A stretch of 64,000 bases of DNA, taken from positions 1 to 64,000 of the forward strand of contig JAUXUD010000062.1 in NCBI GenBank assembly GCA_030680835.1, given 5' to 3'. This document shows, piece by piece, positions 16,429 to 25,710 of the stretch (position 1 is its first letter; every line of letters starts with the position of its first letter). The notes under the pieces were generated by a model. It was not told the DNA's origin, did not search any database, and saw nothing but the letters and a program-made list of their open reading frames with translations. Source of the DNA: Bacteroidota bacterium. GTDB lineage: Bacteria > Bacteroidota > Bacteroidia > UKL13-3. Both the position numbers and the translations under genes were made by a program.

Positions 16429-16665
16429 CTATATGCCATACTTTTCTTTTATGTGGTTTTTAAATTCAGCAAGTGAAATTGTGTTTTGAGGGTTTCTCTG
16501 ATAATCTTCAATCCTATCATTAAGAATGGAAATCTGATCTTCCGTTAAATCCGGATAAACTGAATTTTCAAGCTTTTCAACGTTAACATCCTTAAAATTA
16601 TTTAACATTTCAATTACAGTAGCTTCCTGACTTTCATCCATAATATTAACAAGCAATGTTTTCAT
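16429..16665 (-). CDS. Small antitoxin-like protein without a visible toxin partner
   Basis: A 78-aa acidic protein. Its second half (LTEDQISILNDRIEDYQRNP, then SLAEFKNHIKEKYGI) resembles the toxin-binding tail of addiction-module antitoxins paired with RelE/ParE-type toxins. No toxin-sized ORF adjoins it: menB starts 30 nt upstream on the same strand and a repeat element lies downstream. It may be an orphan antitoxin left after toxin loss, or a small regulator. Function not assigned. Confidence 0.55.
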   Translation of the reverse strand: MKTLLVNIMDESQEATVIEMLNNFKDVNVEKLENSVYPDLTEDQISILNDRIEDYQRNPQNTISLAEFKNHIKEKYGI

Positions 16666-16694
16666 AATTCGAATATACTGAAATTTTGTATAAA

Positions 16695-17519
16695 CTATGG
16701 GAATTTCGGAAACTTTTTAAAGTCGGGTTTGCGTTTTTCGAGGAATGAATTTTTGCCTTCTTTGGCTTCTTCGCTCAGGTAATAAAGCAAGGTAGCATTT
16801 CCTGCCAGGTCTTGTATACCGGCTTGTCCGTCGAGTTCTGCATTAAACGAACTTTTTATCATGCGCAGGGCAATCGGACTTTTTTCCATCATTTTGCGGC
16901 ACCATTCAATGGTGGTGTTTTCTAATTCGTCAAGCGGAACCACCTTATTAACCAATCCCATTTCAAGGGCTTCCTGCGCATTGTATTGTTCGCATAAAAA
17001 CCAGATCTCACGTGCTTTCTTTTGTCCCACCAAACGGGCCAGATAACCGGCCCCGAAACCGCCATCAAAACTGCCAACCTTTGGACCTGTTTGGCCAAAT
17101 TTTGCATTATCGGCAGCAATGGTTAAATCGCAAATAACGTGCAATACATGTCCGCCACCAATAGCATAACCGGCCACCATGGCAATTACCGGTTTTGGAA
17201 TACGGCGAATTTGCATTTGCAGATCGAGTACATTTAAACGGGGCACGCCATCATCGCCCACATACCCGCCATGTCCGCGTACGCTTTGATCGCCTCCGCT
17301 GCAAAAGGCCTTGCCGCCTTCGCCGGTTAAAATTACACAGTACACCTTTTCATCCTGCCGCGCCAATTCCATGGCTTCACTCATTTCCTTAACCGTTAAG
17401 GGTGTAAATGCATTGTGCTTTTTGGGGCGGTTAATACTTATTTTGGCAATCCCTTCATAAAACTGAAACAGTATTTCCTTGTATTCCTTCAGGGTTGTCC
17501 ACTTGTGTTTTGTTTGCAT
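16695..17519 (-). CDS. menB: 1,4-dihydroxy-2-naphthoyl-CoA synthase
   Basis: MenB closes the second ring of menaquinone by Dieckmann-type condensation of o-succinylbenzoyl-CoA. It is a crotonase-fold enzyme, normally a hexamer. The 274-aa protein carries the diagnostic loop [17 protein letters not shown] (about 78-94), the oxyanion region [20 protein letters not shown], the segment [21 protein letters not shown] containing the catalytic Asp, and [19 protein letters not shown]. The N-terminus is standard. menD is the next gene upstream on the same strand, 150 bp away, but menB has its own promoter-like sequence in that gap, so expression may be uncoupled. Confidence 0.97.
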   Translation of the reverse strand: MQTKHKWTTLKEYKEILFQFYEGIAKISINRPKKHNAFTPLTVKEMSEAMELARQDEKVYCVILTGEGGKAFCSGGDQSVRGHGGYVGDDGVPRLNVLDLQMQIRRIPKPVIAMVAGYAIGGGHVLHVICDLTIAADNAKFGQTGPKVGSFDGGFGAGYLARLVGQKKAREIWFLCEQYNAQEALEMGLVNKVVPLDELENTTIEWCRKMMEKSPIALRMIKSSFNAELDGQAGIQDLAGNATLLYYLSEEAKEGKNSFLEKRKPDFKKFPKFP

Positions 17520-17524
17520 GGCAG

Positions 17525-17532
17525 CAAAGGTA
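17525..17532 (-). promoter_or_regulatory. Candidate -7 element for menB
   Basis: TACCTTTG on the minus strand, 5 nt before the menB ATG. The -33 region upstream is occupied by the CGGTAAT heptamer array (17535-17567). Confidence 0.45.
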
Positions 17533-17534
17533 AG

Positions 17535-17567
17535 CGGTAATCGGTAATCGGTAATCGGTAATCGGTA
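17535..17567. repeat. Heptanucleotide tandem repeat (CGGTAAT), 4.7 copies
   Basis: Four exact CGGTAAT units plus CGGTA, immediately upstream of the menB -7 candidate and followed by a T-run. Related GGTAATCGGT sequence occurs near the palindrome at 32802. Confidence 0.85.
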
Positions 17568-17614
17568 TTTTTTTTTATTGAATGCGGTTTTTCAAGGGAA
17601 TACTGTTTACAACG

Positions 17615-17636
17615 GAGACGCGATAAATCGCGTCTC
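17615..17636. repeat. GAGACGCGAT palindrome family, copy c
   Basis: GAGACGCGAT-AA-ATCGCGTCTC, a perfect 22-bp palindrome between menB and menD. Identical to 32802-32823. Confidence 0.8.
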
Positions 17637-17669
17637 TACATGTTGTAACCGATAAGTCCGATTACCCTT

Positions 17670-19367
17670 TTATTCAACTTTCAGTTGTCTGAATTCTTTT
17701 ATCGCTTTTATATTTTCGTCATTAACAAACGGCAACTCCAGAATGGCTACATTATTATGCGGGGCATAAAACTTTTCGAGGGTTTTGCCCAGACTTTTCA
17801 AGTGGTTGCAGGTGTAATAATGCAGGTCGAATTGCCGTGCCAATAACTCAACGCTTTGATGCTGGGGTGTGGTAAAATAGTCCAATACTTCGGGGTGCTC
17901 AGAGGGGCCGTCAATCCATTCAAATATTTTACCTCCGAAGTTATTTAAAACAATAATGCGTAGATTATTCGGTATTTGTTTTTGCCAGAACGCATTGCGG
18001 TCGTAAAACAGCGATAAATCCCCTGTAATTAAGGTTACCGTTTTGTGCATTTGCATTTTTGCTGAACCCAAAGCGGTTGAAGTAGCTCCGTCAATACCAC
18101 TGGTTCCACGATTTCCGTATACATGCAGCGCCTTTAATGGAATTCCCAGCCAGCTGGCATACCTCACTACCGCACTGTTAGCAAGCTGCAATTGAGAATT
18201 CTCGGGTAAAGCACTCAGTAAATGCTGCATTACGATTGGTTCACACCAAATATTTTTAGCTACAAATTGTTTAATCGCAGCACTCACTTTTTTATTGTAC
18301 AGTTTCCAGTCGGAGGCATAAGGTTTCATAAACGTTTGCTTAAACCGGTTTATCGAAACAAAAGCTTCAAGGAAATTGAGTTCATGAGCGATAACAAAAT
18401 GGGAAACATTATTATAGGTATCAATTAAATTTACACTGCTTTGAACCCTGAAATGATACTTTGGTTTTTGGCTTTTCAGCCAGTTTTTTAATGATTTGGA
18501 AACCATCGGTCCGCCTAACGACAGAATAAAATCGGGCTCCAGGTCTTTAAGTTCTCCCGGGTGAACAAACTGGGTAATGCTGTCGAATAAAGGAATATTA
18601 CCCGATTCATGCTGGTTCGAAACCACGTCTGCAAATACAACTACATCATCGTGGTTTACACAAGCATTTAAAACCAGTTGCAGGCTTTTTGATACCGGTA
18701 ACTGCCCTACCAGGATCATGCGTTTTTTGCTTTTCTTCCAGGCGCCGGCCAGTTCATCCAACTGAAGTGTGGGCAAGGCAATAGGGGGATAATTTACTTC
18801 TTTAAGCGGACTTACTTTAGGAATTCCAGAGCTGCCTTTTACATCATATAATGGCTCGCGCATCGGGGCATTTATATGTACCGGTCCATAGCCCGAGGGT
18901 TGCATAGTTTCCTGAATGGCTGTGGTTACAATTCTTTCGGTGAGCTTGTAATCAATTTTATCTTCTTCAAAACAAAGCAATTCGTGACTTCCCAAAACGT
19001 GTTTGCCAAATACTCCTTTTTGCATAATCATTTGCCCGTCCTGTTGGTTCAGCAATTCGGGCGGACGATCGGCAGAAATAACCAATAGCGGAACTTTTTG
19101 ATAATAGGCCTCGGCTATGGCGGGGAAAAAATTGAGGCAGGCAGTGCCCGATGTACAAATTAATACAACAGGTTTTTGTAATTGCTGGGCCATTCCCAAA
19201 GCCATAAAGGCTGCGCTTCGTTCGTCGATGACAGAGTGACACTTAATTTTTTTGTTTTGTGAAAAGGCAAATACCAGCGGGGCCGAACGGCTTCCCGGAC
19301 AAATCACTGCATGTTCAATCCCGTAATGGCTGCATATCTTCGCAATTGTAAATACGTGTTGTTGCAC
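17670..19367 (-). CDS. menD: 2-succinyl-5-enolpyruvyl-6-hydroxy-3-cyclohexene-1-carboxylate (SEPHCHC) synthase
   Basis: MenD is the thiamine-diphosphate enzyme that joins 2-oxoglutarate to isochorismate in menaquinone synthesis. The 565-aa length is normal. The first domain has ICPGSRSAPLVFAF and the DERSAAFMALGMA segment with the cofactor-activating Glu; next comes TSGTACLNFFPAIAEAYYQ; the last domain has the thiamine-diphosphate/metal motif GDLSLFYDRNAF and VLNNFGGKIFEWI. The start codon is GTG (19365-19367). With menB next on the strand, it forms a partial men cluster; menC, menE, menA and menF are not in this window. Confidence 0.96.
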   Translation of the reverse strand: MQQHVFTIAKICSHYGIEHAVICPGSRSAPLVFAFSQNKKIKCHSVIDERSAAFMALGMAQQLQKPVVLICTSGTACLNFFPAIAEAYYQKVPLLVISADRPPELLNQQDGQMIMQKGVFGKHVLGSHELLCFEEDKIDYKLTERIVTTAIQETMQPSGYGPVHINAPMREPLYDVKGSSGIPKVSPLKEVNYPPIALPTLQLDELAGAWKKSKKRMILVGQLPVSKSLQLVLNACVNHDDVVVFADVVSNQHESGNIPLFDSITQFVHPGELKDLEPDFILSLGGPMVSKSLKNWLKSQKPKYHFRVQSSVNLIDTYNNVSHFVIAHELNFLEAFVSINRFKQTFMKPYASDWKLYNKKVSAAIKQFVAKNIWCEPIVMQHLLSALPENSQLQLANSAVVRYASWLGIPLKALHVYGNRGTSGIDGATSTALGSAKMQMHKTVTLITGDLSLFYDRNAFWQKQIPNNLRIIVLNNFGGKIFEWIDGPSEHPEVLDYFTTPQHQSVELLARQFDLHYYTCNHLKSLGKTLEKFYAPHNNVAILELPFVNDENIKAIKEFRQLKVE

Positions 19368-19467
19368 AAGTAGTTTTTTTGGCTGTAGGGTTCAATATTA
19401 ATAAAACAATCTGAAAGCCTGACTATGAAAAATTAACAAGCGTTTTAATTTAATTGCATTCTTCGGT

Positions 19468-20370
19468 TTATTGAATCAAGCGCATTTTCATTCTCACATT
19501 AACCAAAGGCCTGTTATCACTTTTACGGGTGGCAACAGCAGCAATTTTATCAATCACATTCCAACCGCTGATAACTTCTCCAAAAACGGTATAATCTCCA
19601 TCGAGCTGGGGTGTTCCACCCACTTTTACGTAATATTCAATCTGGTCCATATCAACATTTGTTGCATTGGGATATTTTTGTTCGTATTCTTTGTCGGCCG
19701 CCGGTTGCAAGCTTGAAATATATTTACGAAGCGCTTCTTTATCTCCTTTTGCATTTAATTCGTTTACCATTGCCTGAACCGAATCTCTTTGGTATAGGTT
19801 ATATAATATTTCCTGCTTGTGGGACATGTTTTTGCCATTGATAATTTGTTCGAGTTCCTTAGGGGTGTAGGACTTTCCCTGCACAATATAAAACTGGCAT
19901 CCACTGGAAGCTTTTGCCGGATTATTATCGCGGGCAGCAGCCAGGGCTCCTTTTCTGTGAAAAAGTTTTGGGTTAAATTCGGCAGGAATGGTATAGCCCA
20001 CATCACCATCGCCTAATGAAGCAGAAGTATCAGAATATTTTGATCCCGGATCACCTCCCTGAATCATGAACGTTTCGATTACTCTGTGAAATAACAAACT
20101 ATCATAAAAACCTGCTTTAACCAGTTTAATAAAGTTATCGCGGTGTTTGGGAGTTTCATTATAAAGTTTCATTACAATTACTCCATAATCGGTTGTTAAT
20201 TCAACTTTTTGTTCGATCGAAAAGGGAATTGGCCGGGTTACCGTTTTATGAATCGGCGCAGCTTTTTTTGCTTTGGGTTTTGGTTTAACTTGGTTGCTTT
20301 TATTAACCTGGGCTATGCTTGCAAAAGCCGAAGCAAGGAAAAGAAATGTGATGATAGCTGTTTTTTTCAT
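19468..20370 (-). CDS. Exported cyclophilin-type peptidyl-prolyl cis-trans isomerase
   Basis: A 300-aa protein with a signal peptide (MKKTAIITFLFLASAFASIAQ) and a lysine/proline linker, then a cyclophilin domain from about residue 55. Cyclophilin landmarks: TPKHRDNFIKLVKAGFYDSLLFHRVIETFMIQGGDP, ASSGCQFYIVQG and LDGDYTVFGEVISGWNVIDKIA. About 70 residues (KSYTPKELEQ to DMDQIEYYV) are inserted between the last two core strands, an insertion common in Bacteroidota homologues. It probably assists folding of exported proteins. It follows gmhA by 6 nt, the last gene of a four-gene minus-strand operon. Confidence 0.92.
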   Translation of the reverse strand: MKKTAIITFLFLASAFASIAQVNKSNQVKPKPKAKKAAPIHKTVTRPIPFSIEQKVELTTDYGVIVMKLYNETPKHRDNFIKLVKAGFYDSLLFHRVIETFMIQGGDPGSKYSDTSASLGDGDVGYTIPAEFNPKLFHRKGALAAARDNNPAKASSGCQFYIVQGKSYTPKELEQIINGKNMSHKQEILYNLYQRDSVQAMVNELNAKGDKEALRKYISSLQPAADKEYEQKYPNATNVDMDQIEYYVKVGGTPQLDGDYTVFGEVISGWNVIDKIAAVATRKSDNRPLVNVRMKMRLIQ

Positions 20371-20376
20371 TTTTGA

Positions 20377-20955
20377 TTATTTTTTGATTTCCAAATTACG
20401 CTCAATATAGTCGATTAGCGAATGAATTACCTTGATATGTATTTCCTGGGCTCTGTCGGCATAGGGGCTGTGTGGTGCACGAATTTCAACATCACATTGT
20501 CCGGCCATTTTACCTCCGTCTTTACCGGTTAAGCCAATAATTTTGATTCCTTTTTTACGGGCTGCATCCATTGCGTTCAGTACATTTTTGCTGTTACCGC
20601 TGGTTGAAATTCCCAGCAATACATCACCCTTATTTCCTAACGCTTCCAGGTAACGACTAAAAACAAAGTCGTAACCATAATCATTTGAAACGCATGCCAT
20701 ATGGCTCACATCGCTCATTGAAATGGCAGCAATGGCGGGTCTGTCGTTCCTGTATCTTCCGGTCAGTTCTTCGGCAAAATGCATGGCATCGCACATGCTG
20801 CCGCCATTGCCGCAACTCAATATTTTACCTCCGTTTTTAATGGATTCAACCATTATTTTTCCGGCAGCTTCTATATTGTTAAAATTTGTATCATCGGCCA
20901 GGAATTTACCCAGTATCTCCTGTGCCTCGCTGAAATGTTGCCTGATATGTTCCAT
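20377..20955 (-). CDS. gmhA: D-sedoheptulose 7-phosphate isomerase
   Basis: GmhA turns sedoheptulose 7-phosphate into D-glycero-D-manno-heptose 7-phosphate, the first step of ADP-heptose synthesis for lipopolysaccharide core. The 192-aa single SIS domain has [44 protein letters not shown] and the C-terminal [17 protein letters not shown] with the catalytic His region. It acts in the cytosol as a tetramer. It sits between the nucleotidyltransferase gene (7-nt gap) and the peptidyl-prolyl isomerase gene (6-nt gap). The other heptose genes are not nearby. Confidence 0.94.
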   Translation of the reverse strand: MEHIRQHFSEAQEILGKFLADDTNFNNIEAAGKIMVESIKNGGKILSCGNGGSMCDAMHFAEELTGRYRNDRPAIAAISMSDVSHMACVSNDYGYDFVFSRYLEALGNKGDVLLGISTSGNSKNVLNAMDAARKKGIKIIGLTGKDGGKMAGQCDVEIRAPHSPYADRAQEIHIKVIHSLIDYIERNLEIKK

Positions 20956-20962
20956 TAGGTGA

Positions 20963-21400
20963 TTACTTTAAATTATCAATATCGTCAAGGTCACGCAGTC
21001 TTCCTGATTCACGCTTATTTTTCAACAAATCATCATATCCAATAAAATTAACCATTAAACCTTCAATTTCAATTTCAATGCGATTTTTATAACATTCCTC
21101 AAATGTTACGCCATCAATTTGCGTTAAGAGGTCAATGCGCAATGGAGGATAACCGAGTTGAACAACATTCCCTGCTTTTGTAAAATCTGATACTGTAAGT
21201 CCATAAGAAGAAAAACCAAACTCATTAACGGTGCTTAAAATTCGTATGGAATTCTCATTTGTTGGGTTTAACCAGATATCTAAATCTCCTGTGTATCTGG
21301 GATGTCCATGAATTCCCACAGCATATCCTCCAACAATCAGATACTCAGCTTTGTTTTTGATTAATAACGCTACAAACTCTTTGAAGTCTTTGCTGAACAT
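20963..21400 (-). CDS. Nucleotidyltransferase-fold protein of a small conserved two-gene module
   Basis: A 145-aa protein with a polymerase-beta-like nucleotidyltransferase core: [25 protein letters not shown] contains the G-G motif, a conserved His and the D-x-D metal pair, with a third acidic residue in [13 protein letters not shown]. Members act as antitoxins or are of unknown use; the substrate is unknown. The first 56 bp of coding overlap the end of the 63-aa gene 21345-21536 in another frame, so the two are translationally linked. It reads into gmhA. Confidence 0.8.
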   Translation of the reverse strand: MFSKDFKEFVALLIKNKAEYLIVGGYAVGIHGHPRYTGDLDIWLNPTNENSIRILSTVNEFGFSSYGLTVSDFTKAGNVVQLGYPPLRIDLLTQIDGVTFEECYKNRIEIEIEGLMVNFIGYDDLLKNKRESGRLRDLDDIDNLK

Positions 21401-21536
21401 CCTTATTTTTAAATTTATTATATTGCTCTCGTAAAAACTCTATCGCATCTAACCGTTCGATATAAGTTTTTGAAACCCAGTACGTATAGTCTGAATGCTT
21501 ATCTTTTAATGAAATAATTTTCAGCACTTTATCCAT
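21345..21536 (-). CDS. Small conserved protein preceding the nucleotidyltransferase
   Basis: A 63-aa helical, basic protein without signal or membrane segment. Its wording, DYTYWVSKTYIERLDAIEFL followed by [14 protein letters not shown], is one I associate with a recurring Bacteroidota small protein encoded just ahead of nucleotidyltransferase-fold genes. Its 3' end overlaps the next gene by 56 bp. The arrangement resembles a toxin-antitoxin or RNA-modifying pair, but the function is unknown. Confidence 0.65.
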   Translation of the reverse strand: MDKVLKIISLKDKHSDYTYWVSKTYIERLDAIEFLREQYNKFKNKDVQQRLQRVCSVINQKQS

Positions 21537-21651
21537 AAAACAAATATAACACTACTGTATTAAATTTCATGCCATTCAGAATAATTTATTCCCTTTTATT
21601 TTCAATAAGATAATCTGTTTACACAAAAATATCAATTGTTTTTTCGACCGA

Positions 21652-23769
21652 TTACTTTGCTGCAAACGCCTTTTTTCCTGCATCCAAAAAGTTTATAAAA
21701 TTCTGAACATTCAGATCATAAGCTTTCGGTTCAGTAAGTAAATTCGCATCACCATCTATCAACACATAATAAGGTTGTGCATTGGCGTTGTACTTACTTA
21801 TTTGCAGATCGGCATTTTGCTTTCCAATGGTTTTCTTTTCCTTATTATCATAAGTGCTGGTATACCATTCGTTTTCGGGCAATTCGGTTTTATCATCCAC
21901 ATAAACGGCAAGTATTACATAATCATTTTGAAGCCGCTTTAACACTTCCGGGTCGTTCCATACATTGGCTTCCATTTCGCGGCAGTTTACACAACCATGT
22001 CCGGTAAAATCGATGAAAATGGGTTTATTTACTTTTTTTGCATAGGCAAGTGCCTGTTTATAGTCGAAAAACCCTTGTAAACCATGAGGTAGATGAAACA
22101 GGTTATTGAACCGAACTTCTCCCAGGTCGTTTTGCTTGTTCTCGTTTTGCGTATTTGAACCTTTATTATTTTTAGCAAGGTCAAAATCCAGACTTTCCTG
22201 TGGAGGCAAATAACCCGACAATGCTTTTAAAGGTGCTCCAAACAAACCCGGCAGCAGGTAAAGTACAAAGGTAAATGTAGCAATGGCCAGCATCATGCGA
22301 GGCACGCCCAGGTGGGGCAAATCGGTATCGTGACTTAATTTTAACTTACCCAGCAAATACATGCCCATCAGGAAGAAAATAACAATCCATATGGCGAGGT
22401 AAACATCTCTGTCGAGGATGCCCCAATGGTAGGTTTGATCGGGAATGGAAAGGAATTTAAAGGCGAAAGCCAGTTCTAAAAAGCCAAGCACCACTTTAAC
22501 CGAATTGAGCCAACCGCCCGATTTGGGCAAATTCTGTATCCATGAAGGGAATACTGCAAACAAGGTAAAGGGCAATGCCAATCCGGCACCAAAAGCGGCC
22601 ATACCCAGCAAGGGTTTCAAAAACTTTCCGCCAACGGCTTCAATCAATAAACTTCCTACAATAGGACCGGTGCAGCTAAATGAAACCAAAACCAAAGTAA
22701 AGGCCATAAAAAACACGCCCATAAAATTGCTCATGCTGCTTTTTGAGTCAACCGAATTTACAAACCGGTGCGGAAGGGTAATTTCGAACATGCCCAAAAA
22801 AGAAGCAGCAAACACAATAAAAATAATAAAAAACAAAATATTCGGAATCCAGTGCGTAGCGAGCAGATTGCCAAAATCGGCACCCAAATCAAAAAAGGCA
22901 AATACCAAACCCAGTGATGCATAAATACCAATAATGCTGAACCCAAATGTAAAGGCCCTGCGTAAAGCCAAACTGCGGGTTTCGCTGCGCTTGGTAAAAA
23001 AAGTTACCGTCATGGGCAACATAGGAAATACGCATGGAGTTATTACAGCAATTAATCCTCCCAAAAAAGCAAAAATTAGAAAGCCAAGCATCGATTTTTG
23101 ATCTCCGCCCGATACCGAACCTGTTGCAACAATGGCTTCTTTTTTAACCGTATCCTTTTCGGCTGCTGCCGATATTACCTGTTGCTCCAGGCTATCAATC
23201 TTTTTTTCTGTTTCTGCTAAAAGTATTGCCGTGTTAGCGGGAGTTGCCTTTTCGGGTTGAACCGATGAATTTTTTTCGGCAGATGCAATTACCTTTATAT
23301 TATTAAACTCAAAATCATAATCGTGCAAAACGCACATGCCTGTAATTTGTGAGCACTCCTGAATTTCGAGCGTAAGCTTAATCTTCGGATTTGCGGTGAG
23401 TATTTTTACCTTCTGACGAAATTCGGCCTTCCCTTCAAACGTTGAAACTTCACCCTCAAATACATCATCGAAATGCTTATGACTGCCAACCGGCTTTACC
23501 TTGCCAAGTAATTTATAGGAAGGGTCTTTTTTCCAGTCAAAAAATGCCACCACGGGTCCAACTTTATCGCTAAAGTCGCTGGAGTACATATACCAGTCTT
23601 TATCAATTTTGGCTTTAAAAATCAATTCAATTTCGTCACCTGGCTTTACTTCTGATTTGCTTACAGAAGTTTGAAAGACCGGTTTTGCTTTCATCTTAGG
23701 CTGAGCAAAGCCAAACAAACCAAAACAAACTAAAATTATTGAGAACGTGAAATGCGGAAATTTAAACAT
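21652..23769 (-). CDS. dsbD: Thiol:disulfide interchange protein DsbD-like
   Basis: DsbD carries electrons from cytosolic thioredoxin across the inner membrane to periplasmic reductants. The 705-aa protein has all three parts: a signal peptide and N-terminal alpha domain (residues about 24-165); a central CcdA-like domain of eight or so membrane helices (about 225-500) with PCVFPMLPMTV and SCTGPIVGSLL holding the paired cysteines; and a C-terminal thioredoxin domain with GHGCVNCREMEANVW (C-V-N-C). The N-terminal domain lacks a standard catalytic pair but keeps Cys residues (QECSQITGMC). A perfect palindrome TTTGGTTG-4 nt-CAACCAAA (23786-23805) lies in its leader region. Confidence 0.93.
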   Translation of the reverse strand: MFKFPHFTFSIILVCFGLFGFAQPKMKAKPVFQTSVSKSEVKPGDEIELIFKAKIDKDWYMYSSDFSDKVGPVVAFFDWKKDPSYKLLGKVKPVGSHKHFDDVFEGEVSTFEGKAEFRQKVKILTANPKIKLTLEIQECSQITGMCVLHDYDFEFNNIKVIASAEKNSSVQPEKATPANTAILLAETEKKIDSLEQQVISAAAEKDTVKKEAIVATGSVSGGDQKSMLGFLIFAFLGGLIAVITPCVFPMLPMTVTFFTKRSETRSLALRRAFTFGFSIIGIYASLGLVFAFFDLGADFGNLLATHWIPNILFFIIFIVFAASFLGMFEITLPHRFVNSVDSKSSMSNFMGVFFMAFTLVLVSFSCTGPIVGSLLIEAVGGKFLKPLLGMAAFGAGLALPFTLFAVFPSWIQNLPKSGGWLNSVKVVLGFLELAFAFKFLSIPDQTYHWGILDRDVYLAIWIVIFFLMGMYLLGKLKLSHDTDLPHLGVPRMMLAIATFTFVLYLLPGLFGAPLKALSGYLPPQESLDFDLAKNNKGSNTQNENKQNDLGEVRFNNLFHLPHGLQGFFDYKQALAYAKKVNKPIFIDFTGHGCVNCREMEANVWNDPEVLKRLQNDYVILAVYVDDKTELPENEWYTSTYDNKEKKTIGKQNADLQISKYNANAQPYYVLIDGDANLLTEPKAYDLNVQNFINFLDAGKKAFAAK

Positions 23770-23970
23770 ATTACTTTTACTTAAATTTGGTTGGGTTCAA
23801 CCAAAAACATGCCACAAAACGCTTGTGTACGGTTTTTTAAATTGATACTTGTTAAATTATTCATAAAAAGCAAAAGTAGAAATAAAAATTGAGAGTTCTG
23901 ACTGTTTAATATAATAAACAAGGCAGTTTAATTGTTGGCAATCAAAAAGCCAATGCATACAATTGCAACT

Positions 23971-23978
23971 TACTTTTG
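23971..23978 (+). promoter_or_regulatory. Candidate -7 element for the glucosaminidase gene
   Basis: TACTTTTG, 8 nt before the ATG at 23987. It lies downstream of the ORF-track TTG start (23963), which is one reason to prefer the ATG. Confidence 0.4.
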
Positions 23979-23986
23979 TTGGGTTC

Positions 23987-25615
23987 ATGCAAAAACCACT
24001 ACTGCTCGCATTATTATTTTGGCTGCCATTTTTAATAAATGCCCAATCACAGGAAACACCGCCTCCTTTAAAAATGACGGTGGAGCAATACGTTGAAAAA
24101 TACAGCAGTCTGGCTGTAGATGAGATGTTTAGAAGCAAAATACCCGCAAGCATCACACTGGCTCAGGGCATATTGGAAAGCGGAAACGGCAACAGCCGCC
24201 TGGCAACCGAAGCGAATAACCATTTTGGCATAAAATGCAAATCAACCTGGACGGGTAAAACGCTGTTTGAAGACGATGATGCCCCGCAGGAATGCTTCAG
24301 GAAATATGATGCCGCGATTGACAGTTACCGCGATCATTCTGATTTTTTGATGAAAAATGTGCGTTATGCCTTTTTGTTTGACCTTGCCCCAACGGATTAT
24401 GTGGCCTGGGCGCATGGCTTAAAAAAGGCGGGTTATGCCACCAATCCGCAGTATGCCGAATTGCTCATTACTTTTATTGAAAAGCATAAGCTGCACCGCT
24501 TTGATGGGGCAATAATAAGTGATGAAGAAAGTAAAGAGCTCAAAGAAGATAAAGCCGAAACCATGAAATCGCATGGTACTGAATTTATCAATAACGGCGT
24601 ACCGGGGATAATTGCCAGACCCGACGAAAGTTACGTTCAATTAGCCAATAACTACGGATTAAAAGTATTTCAACTATACCGCAACAACGATTTAACCAAA
24701 GATGCTGTTTGTAAGGTGGGTGATACCATTTACCTGAAACCGAAAAAAAATAAATCGGACATTTTGGTTCATCGGGTTCAGCCAAACCAAACCATGTATT
24801 GGATCAGCCAGCGATATGCTGTAAAACTTGAGAAACTGCTCGACCGCAACCAGATGCGTTTGGGGCAGGAACCTGCTGCCGGTGAATTGATTTACCTGCA
24901 CAACAAAAGCAAAAAGCAACCCTTGCTCGCCGATACTACAGGATATAAAACTGAAATAATATCGGTAGGTGCCGATTCGCTAAAGATGGATACTATTTAT
25001 AACCAAAAAGTATATGAAGATCCGCTTCTGAACCTGGAAACCAGCAAACCGGCAGAACCTTCCATTTTAACCGATAGCACCCATGAGTTTAAACAATGCC
25101 TGAGTTTTTTCCATACTGTGCAAAAAGGCGAAACTTTGTATGGCATCGGCAAGCGTTATGGAATACGGGTTGATGCCATTCAGTTTATCAATGCATTAAA
25201 CAGTGATAGTATTGGCATTGGCCAGCGACTGATCATAAATCCGGCAATATTAAGTGCCGATACCAAAGAGCCGCAAGCCATACCCGGACTGCATAAAGTG
25301 AAACAAGGGGAAACCCTTTACAGCATATCAAAAATGTACAATTTGAAAGTTGCTGATATAAAAGCAACCAATAATTTAAGCAGCGATACCATTATGTTGG
25401 GTCAGCAATTGGTAATTGTGCCGCCTGAACCCGGAAAAGAAGTGCTGAAAAGCAAGGATGAATCGGCTGAAGAATCTTATTTTCATAGCGTTGAAAAGGG
25501 AGAAAATATATACCTATTGGCCCGCAAATATGGGGTAACAGTCAAACAAATCAGGGAACTTAACCCTTCAATAAGTGATGTGCTGGCTATAGGGCAAAAA
25601 ATAAGAATTCGGTAA
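23987..25615 (+). CDS. Exported N-acetylglucosaminidase with LysM repeats
   Basis: A 542-aa peptidoglycan hydrolase candidate. Residues 1-18 are a signal peptide (LLLALLFWLPFLINAQ). Residues about 35-175 form a glucosaminidase (GH73-type) domain with IPASITLAQGILESGNGNSRLA (catalytic Glu in ILESG) and NNHFGIKCK. From about 255 to the end there are four LysM units, the first divergent: MYWISQRYAVKLEKLL, then KGETLYGIGKRYGI, QGETLYSISKMYNL and KGENIYLLARKYGV, which bind glycan strands. It probably helps cell-wall turnover or daughter-cell separation. The start was moved from the TTG at 23963 to the ATG at 23987. Confidence 0.9.
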   Translation: MQKPLLLALLFWLPFLINAQSQETPPPLKMTVEQYVEKYSSLAVDEMFRSKIPASITLAQGILESGNGNSRLATEANNHFGIKCKSTWTGKTLFEDDDAPQECFRKYDAAIDSYRDHSDFLMKNVRYAFLFDLAPTDYVAWAHGLKKAGYATNPQYAELLITFIEKHKLHRFDGAIISDEESKELKEDKAETMKSHGTEFINNGVPGIIARPDESYVQLANNYGLKVFQLYRNNDLTKDAVCKVGDTIYLKPKKNKSDILVHRVQPNQTMYWISQRYAVKLEKLLDRNQMRLGQEPAAGELIYLHNKSKKQPLLADTTGYKTEIISVGADSLKMDTIYNQKVYEDPLLNLETSKPAEPSILTDSTHEFKQCLSFFHTVQKGETLYGIGKRYGIRVDAIQFINALNSDSIGIGQRLIINPAILSADTKEPQAIPGLHKVKQGETLYSISKMYNLKVADIKATNNLSSDTIMLGQQLVIVPPEPGKEVLKSKDESAEESYFHSVEKGENIYLLARKYGVTVKQIRELNPSISDVLAIGQKIRIR

Positions 25616-25710
25616 ATGCAACGCTTTTTGATTTTTTCTAATCAAATTAATTAGTAAACTTGTAATTCTTTATTATTGAAAAAAGGAATTATTTATAAGG
25701 CTATTTGAAT

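Noticed and set aside
22445-22924. 159-aa plus-strand ORF
   Set aside because: Antisense shadow of the dsbD membrane domain; lysine/asparagine-rich with no features.
23786-23805. Palindrome TTTGGTTG-GGTT-CAACCAAA as a DsbD operator
   Set aside because: Only one copy seen and no related regulator; mentioned under dsbD but not called separately.
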